This document shows, piece by piece, positions 1-13,264 of a stretch of 64,000 bases of DNA. The stretch is taken from positions 10,351,001 through 10,415,000 of the forward strand of contig NC_079875.1 in assembly GCF_029227915.1 (NCBI RefSeq), read 5' to 3'. The position numbers and the translations under genes were made by a program. Every line of letters begins with the position of its first letter. The stretch's first letter is position 1. The notes under the pieces were generated by a model. The model was not told the origin of the DNA. It searched no databases and saw nothing but the letters and a program-made list of their open reading frames with translations. The stretch comes from Hydractinia symbiolongicarpus. Its lineage: Eukaryota > Cnidaria > Hydrozoa > Anthoathecata > Hydractiniidae.

Positions 1-1860
1 TTGGACAGCGAGATCTCTGTGGGCGAGATCGTGCTCGCCGTAATGTCTTGCCATAAAAATTACAAGTCACCACCGTCACTCGAAAAAAAATATATTTTCA
101 GCGTAACAACTCTATGTAAAAATACTGGCGTTACTTTGCACACGTTTCCCCCACAATATTGAGAAAATTAGGAAAGTAAGTTGATAGATTTGCAGGGATT
201 TTAATGTTAAGAATTTGTCTTTAATTAGGTCCTTTTTGCTAATCAAATAAAAATCAATAAAAATTTGCATTAAAGTCAAACGGTCCCAACACTTTTTGAT
301 AAACATGGGCAACAAAATAATTTTCATTTACAGGAAGTTTTGTCAACCAAATATGCGAAGAAAGTTTGTGGAATGTTAGAGCTAAAGGTTGCACAACAGT
401 GTGGAAAAGATATTTTAAAAAAATAAAAAGAAATGATCAAAAACGTTTGGATTCAGCCGTAACAGGTTTTCCCGTGAAGTTTTTTTTGAGCTACTTTTTG
501 TGAAAGTATAAAGAGTGGGCTTGACTCAATAGTTTTTTCAGAAAATCTACGTTATAGTTAACAAGCATTCGGGATTGCTGTTTATTCATGTAGCTTGCTG
601 CACAGTCGAAATGAATCTAATACTTATTTTAAAGATTGTACTACAAACTGCTAAATTTTACACTTTTGAATCAACGGTAGCCATTTATATTATCTTGGAA
701 TTCAGAATTTTATCAGATTGTTTTACCATAACTATAGGTGCCTTTTTTGTGGTCAACGTCGAAATTCTAAGTAGAATTTTATAAGTGGACACAAATTGCA
801 GCGTCCTGTTATGCCCAGAGCATAGCGCATGCGCTTATACCCCGTCAAAACAATAACAAATAACAGTCTTGGGTAAGGGAGATTCTTCTTAAATAATCTG
901 AAATTATCAGATTATATAGTCGGTTGAACGTATGAACATGACACTTCCAGGCCACCCCTTCAACTATTTAATAGGACATACTTAAAAAAAACTTTAGTTC
1001 CCGCTGCATATAACCAACTATTGATTGATTTTTGCGAAGATAAATTTGCGTGAATTTTTCAATTTAAATAAAGTCTGTTACCGCAGCGAAAATGTGACAG
1101 CAGATTCGAGAAAATAATTCTTGGCTAAAAACTTTAAAATGTTATAAATAAAAGGAAAAAGGTCAATTTGCGAATTTTTTTGAATTTTGGGAAGATAATC
1201 AACAATCAAGGTACGTGGTCATTTTTAAAATGAGAAAGTCCTACTTTTAGACAAGCCTATGAGTATAGCCTATGAGTACATCAGCGAGAGCAATGTGACA
1301 ACTGTCACGGAGAAAAAGGTTCCAGAGAGGCAAAGGCTCTAATTGACTATTTTATTGGGTATTCATTACAAAATTTCCAAGCCTATAGGGGATGGTTTAG
1401 AGGGATGTGCCTACGCAATAACTTGATTCGTAGGCGTATCCCAAGTGTTGATCAAGGCGTTTCAAAGAATGTAGTGTAGAGACTCAAGGGTTTTCTTCAG
1501 AAAATTCAAGGTCTTGTGAAGAGAGGTTTAAGGCTGTCAAGATAAAGACAACAGGACATAAACGTCTTCGCTTTACTGTTCCTGTAACAGCAGCAAATTC
1601 TGAATAGATACAGTAATTACAAAATGAATCAATGTTGATACAGTAATTGCACTGATGATGTTCTATACTCCCCCTTACATGAAATCATTCAAGAACGTAA
1701 AATAACTGATGAAGTTAACTTGAACATAACATGAAGTAATGCAATTCTTTTGTTTCCGCCTTAAATTCAGAGGTGGAGGCAATTGGTGCTGATTTTGCAG
1801 GATACTGGTTACCCGGCACTGCTTACGTTTTTGGTGAGTAAAAGAACAGATGTTTAATCC
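1..1860. other. No gene recognised
   Basis: AT-rich sequence with only short open frames and no codon bias, splice-compatible coding run or RNA gene that I can support. Confidence 0.5.
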
Positions 1861-1955
1861 AACCTCGTTCCCAGGTCATTTTGCCTTTTTGATGAAGTTT
1901 ATAGCGGCACTCCGTAATAACGGCTCAGGGACCGCAAGACCCTGGGGACGAGGTT
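1861..1955. mobile_element. Short palindromic MITE, AACCTCGTTCCC family
   Basis: It begins AACCTCGTTCCCAGG and ends CCTGGGGACGAGGTT, near-perfect inverted ends around a 65-bp core. It is a 95-bp non-autonomous element. Confidence 0.7.
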
Positions 1956-2938
1956 TATGTTTAACCCTATTTTATGGTAGGCTATTTGGGCACGTCCGTA
2001 CTAAGGGGAGGGGAATTCAAGTCCATAGTAGTTACATTAATTTACAATCTGAAATTAAAAAAAACTTGATGATACTGAGTTAAAAATTCAGCAACTATCG
2101 GTCGATTAGTTAATATCATTAATTAGCCACAGCCCATGTGGTTCAAAGATAATAATGTTGAGAGGAATTTCTTTGCCAATAATGGGAGATTATATCTTTT
2201 GAACAAACAAGTCAGTTCTATTAATTTTTTATTTTTTTTACTAAAATGTACGGTTATGTCTGTTTGGGCAATTACACTGCTCCTTTGAAAAAACCGCGAA
2301 AATTTAACATATCCTTAAGGCGGGAATACACGATAAAATATTTCTTGAGAAACATTCTAAATATTTTTTTCAAACTTTTCTGTCGTAAAGTATCCCATAT
2401 TTAGAAAGAATTTGAACGTAATAAAAATTAATTTCACGTGTTGCAAAAGTTTGCCAGTTTTACCAACTAAACGGTTATATTTTTCCTGTGTTGAAACAAA
2501 TATGAAAGGAAACAGACGGCTAGTAAAAATTCAAGGTCGCATCAGTTGATTGTAAACAAAGCTTTTGTGTATTTCTAGTTCTGCGAGAAAGAAGATGTGA
2601 GATGATGGAACGTGAAAAAAAATAATTTATTTTTGTTAACTTTTTGATATTTTTTAGTGCTTTTCCTAGCAGAATCGTCTTTTTCTTTTTTTTACAATTG
2701 TTTTTTTGTTTTCTGCTTGTTTAAAAATTCACCTTAACTTCACTACTTATCTCAAGCGAAAAAGATACAAACTTCTTCTGCAGCAAAAAATATAAAACTA
2801 TAGTTTGTATCGGTGTCGGCGTTTCCGCTGCAAGCGGTTTAGAAGAAAAGAAAATCCTACAATTTCATATGTTTTTAAACAAATATTTCATCGTGTATTT
2901 TCGCCTTTAGAATTAATTTTTACAGTTGACCAAGTTTA

Positions 2939-3012
2939 CAACCTCGTCCCGAGAGGCTTTTGCCTTTTTGACATCGAGACCGGCGGCAAGAAAAACCCTG
3001 GGACAGGCTGGT
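2939..3012. mobile_element. Second copy of the CCTCGT palindromic MITE
   Basis: It starts ACAACCTCGTCCC, shares GGCTTTTGCCTTTTTGA with the family, and ends in CCCTGGGACAGG, so its right end is decayed. Confidence 0.55.
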
Positions 3013-3765
3013 GAGTTCTGTAATGCGATTGACTTACATCCTACATAGAGAATTCATTCACGCGTCATAATATATGCAAAGATTTGCTATAACGTTGGCG
3101 GATTTTGTTACATAAATAATGAAACATGAAAGGATTTCTGACTATGAGAAATGTTCACAAATATTGACCAAAAAAGGGTGAGCCAAACAGTAAATATTTT
3201 TATGAAATATGTCATTTGGGCTTCCATTTTCCATTGTTGACATTTAAAATGAAAAGAAAGATTCTTTTTAAAGTTTTGTAAAAAACATGACTTTTGGAAA
3301 TTTAAGTATGTACATAGGCAGGTGCAATAAGAATGCGTGTACCCAAAGGGCCATCCAATTTATCGTTAATCCTTATCTATTGAACAATTAACTCACCTTA
3401 GTTTTTTCAGTTTTAATTTCCATTCGGGTGAAATCGTTTTAAGCCCGACAAAACAAAAGTACTTCCTACGGCACTAAGGCTTATTACCGTTGTAACAGGG
3501 GTTAGTTTTTTTCTTCCTAACTGTGATAAAATATTTAATCTGTATTCTCACAATGGCAACGTTTAAACAAAGATGGCAAAAATTATGCCTTAGCTAGTGC
3601 GAATGTTAAGTCCTCAAAATGCCAAATTTTATTAAAATAAATTCTGATTTCCATTACTGAAAACATTGCCTCTTCCAACAGAAGATACCAAGCTTTAAGG
3701 TGTATTATCATAAAGTAAAATAAAAAGGTAATTTCCATCGTTTTAACATATTTCAGATTTTAAAA

Positions 3766-3970
3766 TACAGTGAAACCTCCTTTAAGCGGACACTTAAAGA
3801 ACAAGAGATTTTGTCCGCTTTAGAGAAAAGTTTTCTTTGTAGAAAAACGCTGACAAAATTCTACTCTAAAGTCGGAAATCCATTAGGCATGCCCACATTA
3901 TTCTCTGGTACTTTAAGCGGATAAAAAAAGGACCAGAGATTTTGTCTGCTTTAGAAGAAATGTTACTTCG
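3766..3970 (+). mobile_element. Truncated pogo/mariner-like terminus
   Basis: TA then CAGTGAAACCTCC, a typical mariner/pogo start. It is followed by two related subterminal blocks (TTTAAGCGGACA... and TTTAAGCGGATA..., each with GAGATTTTGTC). No matching right end was found. Confidence 0.4.
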
Positions 3971-4182
3971 GCTGTGTAGCATAATACAACCTTATGTATA
4001 CGACTTGGAAACGACGTAGTTTTTAATAAGTATACTTCAGTAAAGAAAGTCAACTTGAACTTTAATAACATGACACACCCCATGCTGTTCAATACCATTA
4101 GTCGAGTTTTGAATGAAAAGTTTTCGGACATGTTTATGACGAACTGGTAAAAAAACAAACCTTTCAGTTGACAGAATTACTT

Positions 4183-4800
4183 GTGTCTAAATTTATGCTT
4201 AAATCATTGAAAATACCTGCATTAAAATGCAAGTCTAACAGAGAAATTGAGTGTTATTATATCATCCATAGACTTATCAACGATTAAAATAAAATATTCA
4301 TGCATGAAATGCAAGTCGTACCGGACAATGGTATAATAGTTTTTTAATTCTGTTAAGCAATGTCTGCTAGAAGCAAGGCTTCGAAGTGTCTAAATTTATG
4401 CTTAAATCATTGAAAATACCTGCATTAAAATGCAAGTCCAACAGAGGAATTGAGTGTTATTATATCATCCATAGACTTATCAACGATTGAAACAAAATAT
4501 GCATGCACGAAATGCAAATCTAATGTCGTACCGGACAATGGTATAATAGTTTTTTAATTCTGTTAAGCAATGTCTGCTAGAAGCAAGGCTTCGAAGTGTC
4601 TAAATTTATGCTTAAATCATTGAAAATACCTGCATTAAAATGCAAGTCCAACAGAGGAATTGAGTGTTATTATATCATCCATAGACTTATCAACGATTGA
4701 AATGAAATATTCATGCATGAAATGCAAGTCGTACCGGACAATGGTATAATAGTTTTTTAATTCTGTTAAGCAATGTCTGCTAGAAGCAAGGCTTCGAAGT
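4183..4800 (+). repeat. Three tandem copies of a 203-210-bp unit
   Basis: Units start at about 4183, 4386 and 4596, each opening GTGTCTAAATTTATGC and closing AAGCAAGGCTTCGAAGT. Copies are over 95% alike by eye, so the duplication is recent. Confidence 0.9.
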
Positions 4801-6100
4801 CGTCATCTTTGATTTTCACTGATGTGATTAATACAAAAAAAGAACCACTCTGTTTCCAAGCCGTATACATAAGATTGAGTCCTATTTTGGAATTGCCATA
4901 GGCCAAAAAATTCAACTGGCAGAGTTTACAACTAATGCCAATGTTCAACTCATATGCAATAAACGACCAGCTAAGGGGATTTCGTTCAAATGGCAACAAA
5001 GGAAAAAAATGACTCAACAGTAAAAATCAAAAAAAAAAGTTATTAGAAGTGGATCCAGTTATGTAGTTTAATTTTGTTAAATTTGACTATATTTTTTTGT
5101 GTGTCTTGGTGCTAGCATGTATGACTGTCAAGTTGTTTGTTACATTTGTTTTTTTCATTTTGATTTTTTTGTGTGTAAAGTCAATCAACTTTTATATGAC
5201 GTTGCATATCTAGCACAACCAATTTTTTCACTTTTTTTACCCAGTACGTCTATCACAAACAAACATACCTTTTTCCGATGATTTATTTACCCTTTATATA
5301 ACGTTGGATTTTTTTGTTTTGTTTGTGTTTATGGAGAAATAGAGATATATAGAGCTTTTTGTGATATTTTTGAAAAAAAAAATTATATAAAATTCCTGTG
5401 TTTTATAATTGTGTCTTATATAATATTCCTGTGTTTTATAATTGTGTCTTCACTTCATTTTTTACAAGCACATATTCTCCAATCTGCTCATAGAACTCCT
5501 GTGTCATCGCTACGGTCTATGAACATTCTTATAGACGGTAGTGTAAGCACAGGTTTAGGTATTAGGCTAGTCTTATATGGATTTTTCGCAAATATAACTT
5601 TTTGTTAATATTTGCAAGATTTTATTCGATACCATCAGAATTACAAAATATGTCTTACCTTTTATCAAAGAAGTTTTATTTATTGGATAGAAAAAAAAAT
5701 TATGGTTGAGCCTTTTGCTTTATTCCCTCTGCCCCAATGTCTTGTGCTTAAAAACTCATTCTGCTTCAAGTATCAAGAAAGTGTGAAGTTTTTTCGGAGG
5801 GAAAACTGATTGCTTTGGCTCCGTTTCAAAACTGATCTTATCTCAGATGTCACCGCTGACTATCGTAAAAATGTAACCCCATGACGCCGATCGAAAAAAT
5901 CCTTCCTAGTAACTTGCTTCTTCATAATTAATTCGCTAAAATTCTTGTAGTCTTTACTTAAGCATGCTCGAATATTTAAGAATGTGCGCATAGTTAAATT
6001 GGGCGGGGGATTTTATTTTATATTTGTTATAGATTGTCGTATCAAGTGTATGGAAACAGTCTTTCGCAAAGACGTAATTGATGTAATGCTCATTGTTTCT
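4801..6100. other. No gene recognised
   Basis: Only short open frames and a 33-bp direct duplication at 5377-5447 (ATTCCTGTGTTTTATAATTG twice). Confidence 0.5.
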
Positions 6101-6103
6101 TGT

Positions 6104-6169
6104 TAGCCAGTAGCTCAGTTGGTAGAGCGGGAGACATCTCCGACGTGGGTTCGAATCCCACTTGGCTCA
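6104..6169 (+). pseudogene. tRNA-like sequence with collapsed anticodon arm (SINE head or tRNA pseudogene)
   Basis: Box A (TAGCTCAGTTGG) and box B (GGTTCGAATCC) are perfect RNA polymerase III promoter elements. The D stem (GCTC/GAGC) and T stem (GTGGG/CCCAC) are intact, and the acceptor TAGCCAG pairs with TTGGCTC except at the first pair. The stretch between D and T arms is only 16 nt instead of about 23. GGAGA-CA-TCTCC leaves a two-base loop and no anticodon. It cannot decode, so it is a pseudogene or tRNA-derived repeat. Confidence 0.7.
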
Positions 6170-7310
6170 ATGCTCAATGCTTTTCTCCTTTCTTAGACAG
6201 AATAAACATTTATTTATATTTTAACTCAATTCATTATAATTTAACGGTAGCTAATGTGTGTACCATTTGTTTTAAATTCGGGCAAAAACATAACATGAGA
6301 AAATAATTGCAACTTATTCACAAAAATTCAAGTCACAAGAAAAATTTCATGCACATGCTATGCAACACTAATGAAAAATAACCGAGCAATCCGAGCCGCA
6401 AAATATCGCCCAAGGTCTAAGTGCCGACTAACTGAGCTTGCGGTACAGCACTAGGTATTCGGTTATTATTGTGTTTGTTAACTGTCTGAGTTAGATAAAA
6501 AAAAATGAATGAAAAAAATAATTTTAGTGTTCTTATAACACCACCTTTCAATAAACATTCTATCCAGAATTCGAAAATTCTTGTACAATAAAATCCAACA
6601 TTACGATGCTTAGTTGCAGCAAATATTGAATAGCTTCCAACTAACTAAAGTCAAGAGTGACATCGTATTTGACGATTTTTATATTAATTTCAGTCTGAAA
6701 TTGAGGAAAGGCGTGCATGTGTTATAAATTCGTCGTATTTCCCGCTTCCATATTCCAGACGGTTAATAATGCTCCATTGCATACACACTTTTTTCTGCAA
6801 TTCAACAAAAATTGTCCAAAGAGCACAGAAGCAAAATAGGTTTAAATATATTTTGTGCCGGTACTTCAGGGACAGTTTTTTTATTGTGGATCATAATTTT
6901 ATCCATTTTTAATATACCCTGTCGTGCCTCCACCATATGGAGCATGTTGCACCTCAATCATTTAAATGTTTCTGTGTTTGGTGGATTCAGGTGGATTCAA
7001 ATTAAAGGTAGTCATGCATGTCTCGTGAACCCTTCTATAAAGTATGTTCAATATTTGTGCATAAAGTATATGAAACCAGTGGTGAAGTCGGTTAACACGT
7101 CAATGCATTGCAGTATCTGGCATGGATCGTAGCGATTCGGAATTGATTGCGAAAGCAATTTAAAGTATTATTACTTTTCAGCGGCACAATATATTGTCGC
7201 GTTAATGTATGCGATATCTCATTGAATTTTTATCATATTAAATTGAAAAATTATTTCGTAGAACAAAAAATTTTAAATGTCATAAGCTTTTATACTTTAC
7301 TTGACAGGGG

Positions 7311-7388
7311 ATCAGTGGCGCAGTTGGTTAGCGCGTTGCACTCTGAACGAGTGATTACTGATTCGGTGGTTCGAACCCGCCACTGGTA
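7311..7388 (+). pseudogene. tRNA-like sequence (SINE head or tRNA pseudogene)
   Basis: Box A (TGGCGCAGTTGG) and box B (GGTTCGAACCC) match the polymerase III consensus. The D stem GCGC/GCGC and the T stem pair well. The outer arms ATCAGTG and CACTGGT pair, but their register is shifted by two bases relative to a normal tRNA. CACTC/GAGTG would leave a five-base loop, so the anticodon arm is abnormal. It is followed by a decayed tandem array. A functional tRNA is unlikely. Confidence 0.6.
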
Positions 7389-7489
7389 ACGCAAACATTT
7401 CTCTGATCGAATTAGTCTCGATAATAAAATAAAGTGTGAATATCTGTGAATATCTCGTATGCATCTATCTAAAATCAAAATGTGAATGT

Positions 7490-7690
7490 CGTGCAGTCGA
7501 AATAAGTAGTTTCAGTTACTCTAAGCATCGTTCGTTCAAAATCAAAATAGTCTCAAATAGCTTCAATTACTCAAAGTAACCTTCGTTTGAAATTGTCTCA
7601 GTTACTCTGAACAGCGTTCGATCGAAATAGTGTCAAATAGTCTCATTCGAAATACAAATCAGTTGCTCTGTATAAGTAAGCAGGGACATA
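7490..7690 (+). repeat. Decayed tandem repeats after the tRNA-like head
   Basis: Repeated variants of CAGTTACTCT, GCGTTCG and AATAGTCTCAAATAG recur three to four times. Together with the tRNA-like head at 7311 this may be one composite SINE. Confidence 0.5.
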
Positions 7691-7831
7691 GGAAACAGTT
7701 GGATTCCACTACCAGAACGCAACTACAAATAAATTGCAGAGTTGACAACAAGAAAAATAAAAAAGGCAGGGGTCTTACTCAATTTTTATTTCGTTTTTTT
7801 TATTAAGAATTAAAAAAAAACCTAAAATTTC

Positions 7832-8047
7832 CTTCAATGCACAGTGTAACTTGATGACATGCGAAACATTTGAAAGAAAGGAACATGTTCTAACTGAATA
7901 TTTGAAATAACTTAAATCCATTCACAACAACAGACAAAATGTGTTTGTTGTTGCAAGAATGAATTTAAGTCATTCCATAATCCAGTTAGAACATGTTCTT
8001 TTCTTTTAAATGTGTCGCACATCAACAAGTTACACCGTGCATTGAAG
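7832..8047. repeat. Long imperfect inverted repeat (foldback), about 100-bp arms
   Basis: The left arm begins CTTCAATGCACAGTGTAAC and the right arm ends GTTACACCGTGCATTGAAG. Arms pair through AGAACATGTTCTAACT and TTTAAGT, to CAACAACA / TGTTGTTG, with a loop of about 10-15 nt. By eye over 80% of positions pair. It is a foldback MITE or a transcribed hairpin. Confidence 0.85.
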
Positions 8048-11000
8048 GAAGACATGTGGTTTGAGTACATTGTGGAATTTTGTTCGCGCAAAATGCTTAC
8101 GCCCTATCCACGTTCTGCTTCCAAGTTACACGTGCAATGAGAGTATTTGCTGTGTTTTTGAAAAATTTAGCGTCACAGAAGATCATGCAGTGGAATATAA
8201 TTCAAGCCAAGTTCGTTGGAGGAATTCACACGGTGACCGGCATTACATGCACAATAGCTTCCTAAACTGCCACCCTGTTTTCAACGCTTCTTTTATCAAA
8301 ATAAAAATCGTGCCTGAGTTCTTCAAAAGCAAAATAAAAATTTCGTCTGGGAGAAGTTTGGCAACCCTTTTGGGAAATTTCATCTTCTTACATCCTGCTT
8401 CCTGTCAAACCTGATACTTATTTCCTTCTTTAAATTTTAAATTTTTACATTTTCGGACTAAACGAGTGAGCAAATGCTACGATTTGTTTTTGCGACTGGG
8501 TTAAAAAACCCTCCCTTACAATAACTTGAGAGGGAAAAACCGTGAAGCTAAAACAAAACTTGTAATCTTTGCATCTAGAAAATAATTTAGATGCGAGAAT
8601 AAGAAACTAAACTTTTGTCTTAATGATAAAATAGCTCCTCCTGTTGGAAATAGAATTTTCAAAATCTGATTGAGAGACAGTTTTGTGACATTCGTATATG
8701 GACAGAATTTAATAGAGAAATAAAAGCGATACACACATTTTATTCACTCAGTGGTATAATTTTCAAAGAAAGAAAAACGTTTTAAAGTAAGCTTATTAAT
8801 TCTTAGAGGAAAAATATCACTGCATTACTTTCGGTGAACTGTTAAAATAAAGAATAAATGAATTTTCAAGTGTAGAAGAGTAATGCGTTGCTTGGACTAA
8901 TAAAAGAGACGATTCATAAAATAGCATACCAGAAAACCTTATCATATTAACGCTTTATAAATACATCTCTTAAAATGAAAACAAGACCATTGGTAATGGC
9001 ACGTTATTGTGCTGGAGGATATAATAAAATGACGAGACTGTTTCGAAGTTCTATTTACTGTCAGAGAAATGCTTATTAAATACCAATAAAGTTATGTACC
9101 CACAAAGTGCCGGATTATTATCAAGTACAGTTGAACTATAAAAATCTAACTTTTTAATCGCATGTTGGAAATAAATTTTTCCAAAAATAATTAAAGTTGG
9201 AGATTGCAGTTTTTCTTTTTTTTTAATTTTATTTTAATACACCTTTCCTTAGACTTATTCTTTTGATGTGCCGCAACTTTTTTTGTTGAGTTTTATGAAA
9301 AACGGACAACAGATTTGAATTCCTTATCAAAAATGTGATAAACAAAGAGAAATTGAAACAATGCAGCAAGTAAACAACCTGCTATTCTAATTTAAAGATT
9401 TGTGGCAAGTCCAACCTCTTTTTGAAAACGAGGCGGGACATGGTAACTTGAGCATTAAGGTGATATATCTCCTCAAAATAGCACTTTCTGTTGGCGTATC
9501 AAGTTAAACTTTTACACATAAATTAAACAAACTATGCTGAATTCAAATATGGTATTTATATTTTACGAGTTTAAAAAAAGTATGACTCATGGTCTCGGAA
9601 AGGGTGTATTTTATTTATTTTCGTTTTTTTTACTCGGTTATTTATTCTTTTTATTTTTGCTCAATCATTTGTCGCAATTAGGTTTTAGAAGCGTATTCGT
9701 TCGGAATGAATTATTTGTCAAAAAACATTTTATCTCGGAAAGAATCTTATTCAACAAATGAAATTTTTGTCACTTGCAAAGTTCACAAAAAACGCTGTAG
9801 AACTAAACTGTAGTCGTAAGTTAAACTGAGCCATTTTTGCCTGAGTTAGTACCACGAAATTTTGATAAATCTTCGGAATATTTATGAAAAGGGATACCAA
9901 ATGAGTTTGCCAAATATTATTTGTGCTTATTATTATTATCAGCTTTTTATCTTTCAAAATTTACAAGTATGAAATGCCTCTACACAAGGACACATAAAGA
10001 AGGCCAATCAAGTTGATAAATGGAACTAAAATTCATATGTCTGAAAGCAATGCAGTGATTTTCGAATCCAGTTATTTCAAGAGTAAAGAAAAAATTGAAA
10101 ATCTTTCTTCAATCGCTTTTATTTCTATTTTTATATAGCGGAGCAAAATTTTCTATTCAACTCAAAATTTATACGAAAGTCATTAGGTCGAATTTCTTTG
10201 AAAACCTTCCACTCATTAAAACCTACCTAGCCTACTTGTACCTTCCACACTACCGGTGCATATTCCCAAAAATATTTTGTCTTAATCGCCCAAATTATTG
10301 GCACCAACACAGCCACCGACACCGTCGCTCAAACCTTCTAACTCAAAAAATCTCCCAAAGCATGATCAAAAGTGACGCTACCTGACGCGCACGCAAACCT
10401 ATGCATTCCACAAGTACTCATAACCACATACCTTTACTAGAAAGTTCTCGAATTGCATTTAGACAAAACTAAATCTTTGTAGCAATGTAACTATGGTGGA
10501 TGAGATAATCAACTAAGGATATAGCTTAATCGAAAGGAAGCTACTCGAGAGCTTTCTGCTTTCATAATATGCACATATAACTCCATGATATATAATATCG
10601 CATAACCAGCGTTCCAAAGACGTGTTATTTCGATTGATCGACATCTAAAAGAAAATTGTGAAATTAATGATATATATAAAAGTGCTTAAAAAGATAAGAA
10701 AAAATTAACCGATGAAAAATTAATTAATAATGTTTGATACGACGAGGATAAAAAAATGCAGAACAAACTAAAATTACACAGAGGGCGCTTATTAGAGTGT
10801 ATCTATTAAATGGAATACTGTGTGTGAAGTGTTTTTAAACTAAGAATAATAACAAGCAAACAATAAAAAAAAAACCAAAAAAATTAAAGCGTGTACTGTT
10901 GTGGTCAAAAAAACAAAAACAACAACCGTAAATAAATAAATAGGTTCACAAACCTTAAAACATTCCAAAAATACTTCGGATGAAAAAAATATTTTCATGC

Positions 11001-11079
11001 GTGCGTTCGCATCTCTCATATTTTTTTATCCTGCTCAATTTTTTAAAACACAACATTTTGACGCTCAAAATTTTCCCAT
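8048..11079. other. No gene recognised
   Basis: The longest open frame (8061-8414) has no recognisable domain. 10170-10400 is locally C-rich without a clear coding signal. Confidence 0.5.
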
Positions 11080-11218
11080 AGGAGTAACACTGCTTTTTTC
11101 TTAACAGTTAATTGTATATTAAGGCTGGAATTACACTGCTTTCATTAACAGTTAATTGTCTATTAAGGTTGGAATTACACTGCTTTCATTAACAGTTAAT
11201 TGTCTATTAAGGTTGAAA
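11080..11218 (+). repeat. 44-bp tandem repeat, about 3 copies
   Basis: The unit contains TTAACAGTTAATTGT and TATTAAGGTTGGAATTACA, recurring at 11101, 11145 and 11189. Confidence 0.85.
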
Positions 11219-12789
11219 TGGTTACGCAAGTTACGACGGCATACATTATCGTCACAACTATCTGTTATCACTTTTTTCTGTCGCTTTTGTGATAATTGTA
11301 CGCATGTAATAACAGAAAGCTTAAATTTTTAAAAATCAATATATTTTTTATGGGCTAACAATAAGTTGTCAACTTGCAGAAAATACTTTGTGTAAAGAGC
11401 GTAAAAAAAGAATCATTGATTGCTGTTTCTGAAATCAGGAGTTAATCATAATTGTTAAATATTGATATCAAGAAAAACAAAAAGAATTCTAGAAAGATCA
11501 TTTGTATACAAAATTTACACAAATATACAAAATTCTAATTATACAAATCAAATGGGTCCTTATTCGAGGGGAGGGGTTGTTTAATAGAAAGGGACGTTTA
11601 TTCGAAGCATTACGGTATAAGAACTTTTAACCTTTCCTCAAATATTTTAACGGTGTGTTTTCCTGAAAGAAAAACAGGGCTAGATATCACCATGTTTCGT
11701 GCACATTTAACATATTTTGTGCTGGCGAAGCACCGCTTGATACTAACGCTCGAACAGACAAACGCATCAATTATTATAGCGACGATTTTTTATCGACAAA
11801 TTTAACAACTCTCACGGCACAAACTTAATGGCAGCAACACCGCGCGATGATTTGCTCAGTCGCACGACCAAAAGATTGACTTATAAGAGAAGTGTATTAT
11901 GTACATAACATTTCTCTACATGTGGACCGAACATTTCTCTTTAGTTGTAATTACAACTAAATATAAAGCTAACAGCTTTATAATGTAGCAGGTTCCTGCA
12001 CATGTGCATGTTCATAAAATAGAATAGTATCACGAATCAATTCATTTCAATAGCGGAGTAGTAAACTTCACTTATCAATAGACCCCATCAATGTCAAAAT
12101 GGCCCAGATTCCCCAGACTTGTGATAGCGTCCACCAAGCAAACTACATGCTTTTTCCTTTATAAGCACGTGCTTTATCAGAATAACAGACTGGGATATTA
12201 GGTTAAAATGTGTTGTGTTTAGAAGAACAAAAATATCAGAATAAGAAATATAATATGCAAGTAGTTTTTTTGGAGAGTTATTTATTGCATATAACACTTG
12301 ATTTTTTTCATGGCTGGGAACCGGTATGTCATTTATTTACAAACGGGAGTCAAAATCTTGCTCACTCCATATTACGGAGCAAAGTTGGGTCCGGAACTTT
12401 TTGAGTTCATGGAAGAGATGTGTTTTACACTTTGAAGGGAACTGTTTCAAACAGAAGGAAATATTTCGGAGTAAATAGAAGGAATGTTTAAGAAGTGAAC
12501 CATAGGAACATCGTAGGTAAAAACAGGCTGTTTCCAGTGTTGTTATTTAATCGAAGTTAGGATATGGTTTTTAGGAAAAGAGGGCTATACAAATGTGCGA
12601 CACGGTAAACATGTACTAAGCACTCAGCATACTCTTAACGACAAGCTGTTACTTGTGTTCCTGTCCAACCAAGGTTGTGTTAATGTTTTTTTAAATAAGC
12701 TTACTCCTGTATGGAAGTGCGACATTGTGTACCTGTAGTAAGTGTTCACACCGGATGAAAATTCATTTTTGAGCTTTCACTGGAAAAAT

Positions 12790-12832
12790 CCCCCCCCCCC
12801 CCCCCCCCAAAAAAAAAAAAAAAAAAAAAAAA
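12790..12832 (+). repeat. Homopolymer C then A run
   Basis: 19 C directly followed by 24 A. Such a junction is prone to sequencing or assembly error, so its length should not be trusted. Confidence 0.9.
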
Positions 12833-13264
12833 GACTAGCCGACTGTTCTTGCTATGACAGGGTATAAAAATGTCAACAAAATTTTGGGAAAAGTTATAGC
12901 ACATCAATGTTGTGCGCTTCACTCGATTTAGAAATAATGCACAACTGTACTAAAACGCTTTAGCTGAATATGTAGCACAGTTTACAGTTCTTATTACAAG
13001 TTCCACCGGTCGTTCAACACCGGGTAACACAGTTATTTGTGTGCTGTAAATTCCCTGGTATATATGGCCTAATGGCTATGACACTGAGGCAAATAAGAGA
13101 TCCTGGACAGGGCTAGAAAATACATAATTACCTTGCACGTACAACGAGGTAATGATGAGTATATGACATATATACCTATATTGAGGGTAATAGGTAATCT
13201 TTGTTGTAGATGGAACAGTGGCATACATTTATCACCTTCATTTATAGAGCGTTTGTCTCAAGCA

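Noticed and set aside
6104-6169. Functional tRNA gene
   Set aside because: The anticodon loop is missing, so it cannot act as a decoding tRNA in spite of perfect A and B boxes.
6812-7132. 106-aa open frame
   Set aside because: No ATG start (needs TTG), no recognisable domain, AT-rich flanks without splice-compatible neighbours.
8061-8414. 117-aa open frame after the foldback
   Set aside because: No domain or codon signal recognised; overlaps another frame and no splice context.
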